A program made the position numbers and the translations under genes. DNA of 64,000 nt, taken from GCA-002733465 sp039969155 (GTDB lineage Bacteria; Pseudomonadota; Gammaproteobacteria; Enterobacterales; Kangiellaceae). Where the stretch lies: positions 157,875-221,874 of the forward strand of contig JBDVOJ010000095.1 in the NCBI GenBank assembly GCA_039969155.1, in the 5' to 3' direction. Below the pieces are notes generated by a model that did not search any database, was not told where the DNA came from, and saw nothing but the letters and a program-made list of their open reading frames with translations. Position 1 is the stretch's first letter. Each line of letters begins with the position of its first letter. This document shows positions 1 to 7,157 of this stretch, in pieces.

Positions 1-351
1 TAACTCTTTCATGACCTCGGGTTTACCTGCTTTAGTCTTCCCGAAACTTTGAATGTTGAATGTAGCTATCTTAATGTTATCCGAGGGTGTAGGTAAGACG
101 TCTGTCCAAGAGCTTGCAACGAAACCGATAGTTCCATACGACATTCTAATCTTATGATAAGAGCCAACAGTCTCTATGAAAGTTGCATGTTCATCTTTGT
201 GCAGGTGAGCAACTATAGGTATCTCTGAGCCAGCTATAGGTTCGGCTCTTACATTAATCCAATTGACTGTTCTTGAGACTGGGGTGACTATGTCTGACCA
301 AACGCTGGTAGACAGAGCTAAAAGCAAAATGAGGGTTAGTAATCTTTTCAT
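1..351 (-). CDS. SH3-domain plus endonuclease/exonuclease/phosphatase-family protein, N-terminal part only
   Basis: This gene runs off the left edge; 117 codons are visible from an ATG at 351. Residues 1-19 form a typical signal peptide (MKR, a leucine-rich core, then SVWSD), so the product is exported. About residues 25-85 read as a bacterial SH3 domain (VNWINVRAEP near its start, FVASSWTDVLP at its end). The segment from about residue 93 (KIATFNIQSFGK) is the usual first strand of the DNase I-like endonuclease/exonuclease/phosphatase fold. A secreted DNase or phosphodiesterase is therefore likely. The catalytic Glu, Asp and His residues lie outside the window, so activity cannot be judged. 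Its promoter region holds three GGTCTAG heptamers spaced 12 bp apart. Confidence 0.75.
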   Translation of the reverse strand, partial: MKRLLTLILLLALSTSVWSDIVTPVSRTVNWINVRAEPIAGSEIPIVAHLHKDEHATFIETVGSYHKIRMSYGTIGFVASSWTDVLPTPSDNIKIATFNIQSFGKTKAGKPEVMKEL

Positions 352-423
352 ACTTCGTTCCTGCCTTGGATGCCTGTTTGAATTGATTAAGCATACTCCT
401 ATTGTTCTCAAGAATCTAATTCA

Positions 424-454
424 GGTCTAGTTAGAGGTCTAGAATGGGGTCTAG
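424..454. repeat. three GGTCTAG heptamers at exact 12-bp spacing
   Basis: GGTCTAG begins at 424, 436 and 448. The 12-bp period puts the copies roughly one helical turn apart. They lie 73-103 bp upstream of the start of the nuclease gene that begins at 351 on the minus strand, so they could be an operator array. This role is inferred. Confidence 0.5.
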
Positions 455-557
455 AAATGAAATCTTGATGGATACACTAAGTTCCAAATTGGCGCTGTAA
501 GTTCTTGAATATATTATATATAATGATGATTGTAGAAGAGGGTTAATGGATGCCTTA

Positions 558-585
558 GGGAGTTCGAATCTCTCCGGGCGCGCCA
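558..585 (+). tRNA. tRNA-Arg 3'-end fragment (T arm, acceptor strand and CCA), copy 1
   Basis: The fragment has a 5-bp T stem (GGGAG with CTCTC) around a TTCGAAT loop, then acceptor strand CGGGCGC, discriminator G and CCA. The acceptor sequence matches the 3' strand of gammaproteobacterial tRNA-Arg(CCG), whose 5' strand begins GCGCCCG. No D arm, anticodon arm or 5' acceptor strand precedes it, so this is a remnant and not a functional tRNA. Such remnants usually mark integration or deletion at a tRNA gene. Confidence 0.65.
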
Positions 586-619
586 AATAAACAAGGTCAC
601 CTATAAGGTGGCCTTTTTT
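567..619 (+). repeat. 53-bp direct repeat, copy 1 (tRNA 3' end plus terminator)
   Basis: The segment is identical to 740-792, offset by 173 bp. It spans the last part of a tRNA-Arg, an AAATAAAC spacer and a hairpin terminator. Weaker similarity continues past the T tract (both copies go on to a GTTCGAAAA motif), so a longer unit was probably duplicated and then diverged. Confidence 0.85.
593..619 (+). terminator. rho-independent terminator, tRNA-linked, copy 1
   Basis: AAGGTCACC (593-601) pairs with GGTGGCCTT (607-615) over 9 bp with one G-T pair, around a TATAA loop, followed by a T tract. Confidence 0.85.
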
Positions 620-739
620 ATTGGTGGGTTCGGTAGATTAGAATTCCATCAGTTCGAAAAATTCGTCTGGAACGAATTTTAACATCGGCGTCATTTTGCC
701 GATGGCCCCAACGGGGTGGAGTGCATGGATGCACGGAAT

Positions 740-792
740 AATCTCTCCGGGCGCGCCAAATAAACAAGGTCACCTATAAGGTGGCCTTTTTT
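740..792 (+). repeat. 53-bp direct repeat, copy 2 (tRNA 3' end plus terminator)
   Basis: This is an exact copy of 567-619. Here the 5' half of the T arm is absent: the sequence upstream of AATCTCTC differs, so only the acceptor end and CCA (to 758) of the tRNA remain. The terminator hairpin occupies 766-792. Confidence 0.85.
766..792 (+). terminator. rho-independent terminator, tRNA-linked, copy 2
   Basis: It has the same 9-bp stem and TATAA loop as copy 1, followed by seven T residues. Confidence 0.85.
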
Positions 793-1033
793 TGTTTGTG
801 GGTCTGGAAGGTGAGAACTCCACTCGTTCGAAAAGTTGACTCAAGTTTGTCATTGCGAGGAGGCACGACGCGGCAATCTCGAGCACTTCTCCGGAAATAC
901 TCGACCTAAAAATGTTATCTCATCTTTGAGAAGGCAGGTCATGCAAAAGCAAATAGTTAAACATATTGGAATTCCCGCGAATACTGTATAATTTCCCAAT
1001 AATCCGAAACTACAGCAACTGACTTCAATTCAC

Positions 1034-1279
1034 ATGCTTATTTTACCCTCCGACCTATCCAAAGACGCCGTTGAATCTCTAGCCAGAGAGTGGGTGATTT
1101 CCAAGACATCAGATTCAGAAATTCAGCCGGACATTGCATTGTGGACCGAACAGACTGTAAAGAAAATCGAGTCAGGTGAGCTTTTGATAGAATTTGGTGA
1201 GGAGTCTCAAACAGTGACGTTAAAAACAAAAGACGAGTTGAACTTTACCGGTGATGTACAGGGAGCAAATGATGAATAA
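1034..1279 (+). CDS. YheU/UPF0270-like small protein
   Basis: This is an 81-residue cytoplasmic protein. The pattern L-x-L-P-x-x-L-S at the N terminus, the alternating middle, and the E-S-G-E-L-L-I then E-S-Q-T-V-T-L-K segment match the UPF0270/YheU family, which is about 70-80 residues long and has no established biochemical role. It is more divergent than enterobacterial YheU: the usual R-E-G-T-D-Y-G stretch is replaced by K-T-S-D-S-E. The stop overlaps the start of the following DUF1456 gene, so the two are probably co-translated. Confidence 0.65.
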   Translation: MLILPSDLSKDAVESLAREWVISKTSDSEIQPDIALWTEQTVKKIESGELLIEFGEESQTVTLKTKDELNFTGDVQGANDE

Positions 1280-1934
1280 CTATTGTCTGAGACGGCTTCG
1301 ATACGCGCTTGATTTAAACGATAAGGATGTATTGGATACCTTTGCGCTGGCTAGTTATAAACTCACGCCTAGCGAGCTTAAAAGCTATTTGGTTAAAGAA
1401 GAAGACAAAGGCTACGTAGAGTTACCTGATTATATTTTAGTCATTTTTCTAGATGGACTTATCATTAAAATGCGTGGGGCTAGAGAAGGGGAAACACCAC
1501 TCACACAAGCCGAGCGAGTTGAGCAAAGTAAGAAAGTAAAGTTGAATAATAATATGGTGCTTAACAAGATTAAGATCGCATTTACTCTTAATTCTGATGA
1601 CTTGATTAAAATGCTAGAGTTGGCTGATTTTAGAGTGTCAAAAGGGGAGATGAGTGCGTTCTTTCGAAAGCCTGACCATCGTAATTATCGGGAATGTGGT
1701 AATCAGTTGATTCGGAATCTTTTGACTGGGATTACGGTTCATCTTCATAAAGGGAAGAAGGGCGCAGTTAAGGTTAAGCCGGTTAAGTCTAAGCCGGGGT
1801 CGAAGGATAAGTCGAACTCGCAGGCGAGCTTGAAGGCAAAATCGAAATTAAAGTCTAGTGGGAAATCTAGAGTTGGAAGTGGGGTGAAGGGTAAATCTGG
1901 GAAGGTTTCTTTTTATAAGAAACCTAATAAATAG
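1272..1934 (+). CDS. DUF1456 (YehS-like) protein with a lysine/serine-rich tail
   Basis: Start ATG 1272 was chosen because GGGAG lies 7 nt upstream and the family begins M-N/S-N; an adjacent in-frame ATG at 1269 is also possible. Two DUF1456 repeats are visible. The first is about residues 1-65 (RRLRYALDLND and the LDGLIIKMRG segment). The second is about residues 90-158 (NNMVLNKIKIAF, FRVS and FRKPDHRNYRECG). YehS-like proteins are about 155-160 residues and of unknown function. This one carries about 55 extra residues dominated by Lys, Ser and Gly, which suggests a nucleic-acid-binding or charge-rich disordered extension. It overlaps the upstream yheU-like gene by 8 nt. Confidence 0.8.
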   Translation: MNNYCLRRLRYALDLNDKDVLDTFALASYKLTPSELKSYLVKEEDKGYVELPDYILVIFLDGLIIKMRGAREGETPLTQAERVEQSKKVKLNNNMVLNKIKIAFTLNSDDLIKMLELADFRVSKGEMSAFFRKPDHRNYRECGNQLIRNLLTGITVHLHKGKKGAVKVKPVKSKPGSKDKSNSQASLKAKSKLKSSGKSRVGSGVKGKSGKVSFYKKPNK

Positions 1935-2571
1935 GACTAAAAGGCGAGCAATCGATTTTGGACATATCGTTCGTGTGCTTTTAGAGTTATAAGTTCAAAG
2001 GCGTTTCGCACCGCTGCGCTTGCGTGCGATTTACTTTTTTCAAGAGCTAAAAAAGTAACCAAAAAAGCCCATCGCTAAGTCCGCTGGGACACCGAGATTG
2101 ACCTAATGTTTGTCTTTGATTTTTAGGGGACGCCCACCACTTGTTCGTCTGCGTGGCCCATCCCGATGCTACTTACTTCGAACATTCTTCCTTTACACGT
2201 AATTAGTGACGTGGATATCATTGCCAAAGTTTTACCCGCCTAGCGGCTATAACGGAGACGTGAAACTGATGAGGCTGCGGGTAGACAAGAAAAGTAAATG
2301 AGCGCCAGCGAGCTCTTTTCTTCCGCTGACTCTGGTTCAACAAGTTGGGAACTTGAAGGCTTTGATTTACTTTCAATAGGCAATTAGCTAGTTATTTCAG
2401 CGAAAAGCCCTTTTGGTTACTTTTGTGGTTTTGGACAAAAGTTACTCGCACGCAAGCGCAGCGGTGCGAAATCTCTTTTAAACTACTTAATTATCTAACT
2501 GATAAATTAACGTCACTCGATAGAAATAGGTAGACAAACCATTTTTAGAGCTCAAATCTGAGCCCCAAATC
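1935..2571. other. gene-free region occupied mainly by a palindromic repeat
   Basis: No reading frame here has support. Most of the region is the 468-bp inverted-end repeat at 2004-2471. The rest is AT-rich spacer between the DUF1456 gene and the convergent DUF445 gene. Confidence 0.7.
2004..2471. repeat. non-coding element with 26-bp perfect terminal inverted repeats and subterminal hairpins
   Basis: The 26 bases at 2004-2029 are the exact reverse complement of 2446-2471. Immediately inside each end is a further hairpin. On the left, TTACTTTTTT (2031-2040) pairs with AAAAAAGTAA (2049-2058). On the right, GTTACTTTTG (2416-2425) pairs with CAAAAGTTAC (2436-2445) with one mismatch. The arms remain similar as inverted copies out to about 2069 and 2405. 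No transposase or intact reading frame lies inside. This resembles a non-autonomous mobile repeat of the MITE kind, though target-site duplications were not identified. Confidence 0.7.
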
Positions 2572-3276
2572 TTATACCACTAAAGTAGAAATCCCCCCAA
2601 TAACACCACCAAAAACTCCCCCCCAAACTACCAACCACCCTAAGTGCTTTTTGATCATTTCTTGAACAATTTCTTTGACCATTTGTGGAGTCAGCTCGTT
2701 TAATCGTTGATCGATTATCTTACTGATTCGAGAACGAATATCGTCGGTCATTTCTGGTTGCTGCATTTCGGATTTCAATATCGCATCAAACTCTTCGGAG
2801 CTGGTCATTTCTATAGGCGACTCTTTCATATTGGCCATAAAAGGCTCTTTTAGTGGCATCAATGCTTCTTGACCGCCTAACATGCCTAGCATTCCACCAA
2901 AGGATGATTCCATGATAACTTTAAGAAGCCTATCAAAAGCTGGTTCAAGGTCGACTTTTTCAATCACGGGTGCGAGCACCAATTCGACTTCCTTGCTTCC
3001 AGACTCTTGCATAAAGCGGTCGAGGTTTTGTTGACTGAAAAACTGCTCCATCATCATATTACGAATGGCGTTCTTAAAGTCCTCGAATCGGGCGGGAATG
3101 ACGCCAGAGCCGTATAAGCCGGGGACTTTTTCAAAAAGCATGTGAATAGCGAGCCAATTGGTAATGGCTCCAGAAAAAGCAAAAAGTCCAATGGTAAAGA
3201 TTAATGAACTGGCCATAAAGTGACCAACAACAATAAGGATGATGGCGATAGAATTGGTTATAAAACTTTTGTTCAT
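2572..3276 (-). CDS. DUF445 family membrane protein
   Basis: The product has 234 residues. A hydrophobic N-terminal segment (about residues 8-50, containing SGAITNWLAIHMLFE) and a C-terminal glycine-rich membrane helix (about residues 212-234) bracket a soluble, helical, charged middle. The N-terminal A-x-T-N-W-L-A-I-x-M-L-F signature and the PxRxxxF motif are characteristic of DUF445, known from B. subtilis YheB. The function of the family is unknown. The gene stands alone and converges on the repeat region to its left. Confidence 0.8.
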   Translation of the reverse strand: MNKSFITNSIAIILIVVGHFMASSLIFTIGLFAFSGAITNWLAIHMLFEKVPGLYGSGVIPARFEDFKNAIRNMMMEQFFSQQNLDRFMQESGSKEVELVLAPVIEKVDLEPAFDRLLKVIMESSFGGMLGMLGGQEALMPLKEPFMANMKESPIEMTSSEEFDAILKSEMQQPEMTDDIRSRISKIIDQRLNELTPQMVKEIVQEMIKKHLGWLVVWGGVFGGVIGGISTLVV

Positions 3277-3525
3277 GGTGTTCTCAGTGTGAATTATTGA
3301 TATTGCCTGTTATCCAGTATTTTTGGAATACTGATATTTATGTCTACCTAAGGCGATCCGATCGAATATAAGAGGTTGCCAAGACAGCGCGTAGATTATA
3401 CGATATTTACCAATTTATACGATAATTATCAATGAAGAAAACCTCTCTGTAAAAGTTCAGAACCCGACAGTTAAAGTCGTTAACCTTATAGGCGTTCAAT
3501 TATTAATCAATTTGATTTCAAATTC

Positions 3526-4671
3526 TTGTCCTCTATTTCACAAGTAGATTCTGTTGATTGGAATTCGCTCTGTCAGGATGGATATCCATTTATAAGGCAT
3601 GAGTTCTTGATGGCACTGGAATCAAGCGGCTCAGTCGATGAAGTTAGTGGTTGGATTCCAAATCATTTGGTGGTCTACCTAAAAGATGAGTTGGTCGGCT
3701 TTTTACCGCTTTATCAAAAGACTCATAGTTATGGTGAATATGTCTTTGACCATTCGTGGGCCAATGCCTATCATCAAAACGGCATACATTATTTTCCAAA
3801 GCTAGTCTCAGCAATCCCTTTTACACCTTGTGCTGGCCCTCGTTTGATGATTAAACCAATGTATCAGCTAGAACTAATGCCGCAAGTGATTGAGCAAGTG
3901 AAGACCTATTGTAATCGCAAAGGATTTTCATCATGGCATCTACTCTTTCCCGATCTAGAAGGGGAAGAGTTTCTAGAGCAAAGTGAGCAACCAAACCTCG
4001 AAAACAAGTTACTAAAACGCACTGGACTTCAATACCATTGGTACAATCAAAACTATCAATCCTTTGATGATTTTTTAAGTCAATGTAAGCAGAAAAAACG
4101 AAAAAATATTCGCCGTGAACGAAAAACAATCCAAGATGCCAATGTTGTACTTGAGTTTGTCGAAGGGCGAGAAACAACAGGTCCGCTATGGGCACAATTT
4201 TTCGAGTTTTATCAACGAACTTATTTAAAACGCAGCGGCAATAGAGGCTATTTGAATTGGGGATTCTTTGAGTTTATTGCTAATGCTATGCCGGATAATC
4301 TTGTTCTTGCCGTAGCGAAGTACGATCAGCAAGTCATTGGAATGTCATTGTTTTTCAAAGGAGGCGATACGCTCTATGGTCGATACTGGGGAGCTTCCGC
4401 AGAATATGAGTTCTTGCATTTTGAAGCTTGTTATTACCAAGGCATTGAATATTGTATTAAACATGGTTTACAACATTTTGATGCAGGTGCCCAAGGAGAA
4501 CACAAGATTCCTCGTGGGTTTAAACCGATCAAAACTTTTTCCTATCATTGGATAGAACACCCGCAATTTAGGGAGGCTATTGCTAGTTTTTTAGTTGAGG
4601 AAGAGGGCTATGTTTCGCAGGCTATCAACGAGTTAACTTGTCGTTTACCGTTTAAGTCAAAGCAGTCGTAG
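3526..4671 (+). CDS. GNAT/FemAB-like acyltransferase, COG3146 (DUF482) family
   Basis: The protein has 381 residues and starts at TTG 3526; no ATG is available upstream before the stop at 3481-3483. The order of segments is typical of the COG3146/DUF482 family: an N-terminal half with PLYQKTHSYGEYVFDHSWANAY and FTPCAGPRL, then a KKRKNIRRERK basic segment at about residue 190, then a C-terminal GNAT-like fold (GMSLFFKGGDTLYGRYWG, then FEACYYQGIEYCI and HKIPRGFKP). Database names often call it a peptidoglycan biosynthesis protein by analogy with FemAB aminoacyl transferases, but the substrate is unknown. It converges on nth. Confidence 0.8.
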   Translation: MSSISQVDSVDWNSLCQDGYPFIRHEFLMALESSGSVDEVSGWIPNHLVVYLKDELVGFLPLYQKTHSYGEYVFDHSWANAYHQNGIHYFPKLVSAIPFTPCAGPRLMIKPMYQLELMPQVIEQVKTYCNRKGFSSWHLLFPDLEGEEFLEQSEQPNLENKLLKRTGLQYHWYNQNYQSFDDFLSQCKQKKRKNIRRERKTIQDANVVLEFVEGRETTGPLWAQFFEFYQRTYLKRSGNRGYLNWGFFEFIANAMPDNLVLAVAKYDQQVIGMSLFFKGGDTLYGRYWGASAEYEFLHFEACYYQGIEYCIKHGLQHFDAGAQGEHKIPRGFKPIKTFSYHWIEHPQFREAIASFLVEEEGYVSQAINELTCRLPFKSKQS

Positions 4672-4704
4672 TTTTCGGTTGCAGCCAGTTTGGAGGAGCT
4701 CCAA

Positions 4705-5343
4705 CTATTCATTCCCAACTTTCTTCTTAAACTCACATAAATCCTCAATCACGCAAGAACCGCAACGAGGTTTTCTCGCCACACAAGTATAACGCCCATG
4801 CAAAATCAACCAGTGATGCGCGTCCATAATAAATTCATCAGTAATAAATTTTATTAAACGTTTCTCAACTTCAACAACATCTTTACCTTTTGCTATTCCA
4901 GTCCGATTCGACACTCGAAAAATATGAGTATCGACCGCCATAGTCGGTTGACCAAATGCAGTGTTAAGTACTACATTGGCGGTCTTTCTACCGACACCGG
5001 GAAGCGCTTCCAACTCTTCACGAGTTTCTGGAACAATTGAATTATGTTTTTCGACCAATATCTGACAGGTTTTAATCACATTGGTGGCTTTGGAATTAAA
5101 TAGACCAATGGTTTTAATATGTTCCTTAAGACCATCGACACCTAAGTCAAAAATTGCTTGCGGGGTATTGGCAACAGGATAAAGCTTTCGAGTGGCTTTG
5201 TTGACCCCAACATCCGTTGCTTGTGCCGATAGAATGACTGCGATCAAAAGTTCAAACGGAGTCGTGTATTCTAACTCAGTTTTAGGTGACGGGTTTTCAT
5301 TTCTAAACCTAGTAAATATTTCAATTCTTTTTTGTTTGTTCAT
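4705..5343 (-). CDS. nth: endonuclease III
   Basis: This is a bifunctional DNA glycosylase/AP lyase of base-excision repair that removes oxidised pyrimidines. All key features are present in 212 residues: the helix-hairpin-helix LPGVGRKTANVV with catalytic Lys120, catalytic Asp138 in VDTHIFR, and the C-terminal iron-sulfur loop C-x6-C-x2-C-x5-C at about residues 187-203. Length and residue numbering equal those of the E. coli enzyme. The gene is separated from the neighbouring ltaE by about 80 bp and transcribed in the same direction. Confidence 0.97.
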   Translation of the reverse strand: MNKQKRIEIFTRFRNENPSPKTELEYTTPFELLIAVILSAQATDVGVNKATRKLYPVANTPQAIFDLGVDGLKEHIKTIGLFNSKATNVIKTCQILVEKHNSIVPETREELEALPGVGRKTANVVLNTAFGQPTMAVDTHIFRVSNRTGIAKGKDVVEVEKRLIKFITDEFIMDAHHWLILHGRYTCVARKPRCGSCVIEDLCEFKKKVGNE

Positions 5344-5426
5344 TTTATTTTAATTCTTGCTCTTGTTTTTTTTAGTAGCTGTTTTGCTTTTGGTTTGAAT
5401 TGTAAAGTTTTAGTTTGGACTGGTAA

Positions 5427-6449
5427 TCAACGGTTGTCATAAAATTGTTTGAAAATATCGATTACTTTTTTAACATCCTGTCGCGAAATCCCGAGGTGAG
5501 TAACCAAGCGCATTTTTTCACCGAAGCTTGCGTTAACTCCGTTGTCTGCGAGATAGTCAGCTAAAGTAGTCACATCTTGGGGTTGTACCTCAAGCCATAA
5601 TATATTGGTATTAACTTGAGTGACTTGTAGTTCATCGATCGATGATAGTCCGCTGGCGAGCGCTTTAGCATTTTCATGATCTTCGGCTAACCGCTCTACA
5701 TTATGAGTTAACGCGTAGAGCCCCGCGGCTGCTATTATCCCGGCCTGCCGCATTCCACCACCCAACATTTTTCGCCAATGTTTGGCCTCTTCAATAAACT
5801 CTTTGGGCCCACATAAGACAGAACCAATTGGTGCTCCCAACCCTTTTGACAAACAGATCGATACCGAATCAAAGTTTTCGGCAATCTCTTTTACCGAGCG
5901 ATTTTGACTAACTGCAGCATTGCAAATTCGTGCTCCATCTAAGTGAATCGATAAACTTTTTTGATGACTGAACTCGATCGCTTGTTCGATATAGGATTGC
6001 GGAACAACCTTGCCAAACGTTGTATTTTCTAAGCAAAGTAATCTAGTTCGAGCGAAGTGCACATCTTTCTCTTTAATAACGGATGCAACTTTGTCTAGGT
6101 CAAGCGAACCATCCTCACTAAATTCGATAGGTTGCGGCTGGATACTGCCTAAGACTGCGGCACCACCACCTTCATACTTATAAGTGTGTGCTTGTTGACC
6201 AACAATATACTCGTCACCTCGTTGACAATGGCAAAGCAGGCCAATGAGGTTGCTCTGGACACCGGAACTGACGAATAACGCCGATTCTTGGCCAGAAAAC
6301 TCCGCGGCTAGCTGTTGTAAGCGGTTAACCGTGGGGTCATCTCCATAAACATCATCACCCACTTCCGCTATCGACATCGCTTTACGCATAGCTTCACTAG
6401 GTTGGGTCACAGTATCGCTACGTAAGTCTATCCAGTGTGATGTATTCAT
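5427..6449 (-). CDS. ltaE: low-specificity L-threonine aldolase
   Basis: This PLP enzyme (340 residues) cleaves L-threonine or L-allo-threonine to glycine and acetaldehyde. The fold-type I signature is intact: DLRSDTVTQPS at the N terminus, Asp171 in HLDGAR, and the PLP-binding lysine Lys202 in CLSKGLGAP. The following GGGMRQAG segment is also diagnostic. Length matches the family. A long AT-rich region lies upstream of the start, so it probably has its own promoter. Confidence 0.93.
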   Translation of the reverse strand: MNTSHWIDLRSDTVTQPSEAMRKAMSIAEVGDDVYGDDPTVNRLQQLAAEFSGQESALFVSSGVQSNLIGLLCHCQRGDEYIVGQQAHTYKYEGGGAAVLGSIQPQPIEFSEDGSLDLDKVASVIKEKDVHFARTRLLCLENTTFGKVVPQSYIEQAIEFSHQKSLSIHLDGARICNAAVSQNRSVKEIAENFDSVSICLSKGLGAPIGSVLCGPKEFIEEAKHWRKMLGGGMRQAGIIAAAGLYALTHNVERLAEDHENAKALASGLSSIDELQVTQVNTNILWLEVQPQDVTTLADYLADNGVNASFGEKMRLVTHLGISRQDVKKVIDIFKQFYDNR

Positions 6450-6773
6450 TGTTATAATAACCCTTTAGAGGTGATTTGATATCAAGGAAACATAATAAGT
6501 AAACTACAATCGGTAGTCGGCGATTTATTATTATGCCGCCCGAACTTGGGTAGAGTGAAATTATGTTACTCGAAGCTATTTTATCTCAATAAAGTTTGTT
6601 AGATTAGGGTGGATAAACCTTAAAATGCAAATAAATTCAGCGAGTTAACCATTTAAAAACCTTAATTTAGCCCTATTTTCTAATAGCTGGCTGTATTTTA
6701 AATTAGATCAGTTTTGTAAGCTACGGCAGATGTGTAGCTAATTAAGTATTTTAAGCGAGCAATCAGTTTACCT
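6450..6773. other. AT-rich divergent intergenic region
   Basis: The 324 bp between divergent ltaE and the DUF952 gene probably contain both promoters. I see no RNA gene, strong hairpin or coding sequence in it. Confidence 0.5.
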
Positions 6774-7157
6774 ATGTCATCAATTTTCAAAATCATTTCA
6801 AGTGAACAGTGGGAAGAGGCTAAAATAACGGGCTTAGTGCCAAGAAGGGCCGAGGATGATATTGCTAGTTTGGATTCGGGGGCCGAGAATAGCTGTATTC
6901 TTATCTGCGAGTTTGGGGATCTTGAATTGGTTTGTACCGAATATTTTAAAAAAAGCGATATTCCGGTCGCACTAGAAGTCTCGCCAAACTCGTATCAAGG
7001 CTTGGTTAAGTGGCAACAGCCGACTAAAGAAAAACCATGGAAAGAGGGAAGGCTGTATGTTGATCATCTATTAGCCGACATGGTTTTGAGCATTTACAGT
7101 TTTGAATATTTAGAATCAGAAAAAAATCAAAAATTCCGGGTGTTAGGAGAAGAATAA
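6774..7157 (+). CDS. DUF952-like protein
   Basis: This is a 127-residue soluble protein. The start, F-K-I-I-S-x-x-x-W, and the later DHLLADMVLSIYSFEY segment resemble DUF952, a small family of unknown function whose members begin I-Y-K-I and end with a strand following P-H-L-Y. The family's D-G-F-I-H-L-S motif is degenerate here. The gene ends at 7157 and the M14 carboxypeptidase begins at 7158 with no gap, so the two are certainly one transcript and may act together. Confidence 0.55.
   Translation: MSSIFKIISSEQWEEAKITGLVPRRAEDDIASLDSGAENSCILICEFGDLELVCTEYFKKSDIPVALEVSPNSYQGLVKWQQPTKEKPWKEGRLYVDHLLADMVLSIYSFEYLESEKNQKFRVLGEE

Larger units (their letters stand above)
352..1033. other. gene-free, repeat-rich left-flank region
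   Basis: No convincing coding sequence is present. The region contains three GGTCTAG heptamers (424-454), two copies of a 53-bp segment made of a tRNA 3' end and a terminator (567-619 and 740-792), a string of small hairpins between the copies (658-704), and a dispersed-repeat-like segment near 850-885. It looks like a site where an element attached at a tRNA has come and gone. Confidence 0.6.

Noticed and set aside
424..454. A short CRISPR-like array
   Set aside because: The units are 7-base repeats with 5-base spacers, far below CRISPR dimensions, and no cas genes are present.
558..585. A possible functional tRNA-Arg gene
   Set aside because: Only the T arm, the 3' acceptor strand and CCA are present. 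No 5' acceptor strand, D arm or anticodon arm exists upstream within 100 bases.
2004..2471. A complete insertion sequence
   Set aside because: There is no open frame of useful length inside and no transposase motif; only a non-autonomous repeat can be supported.
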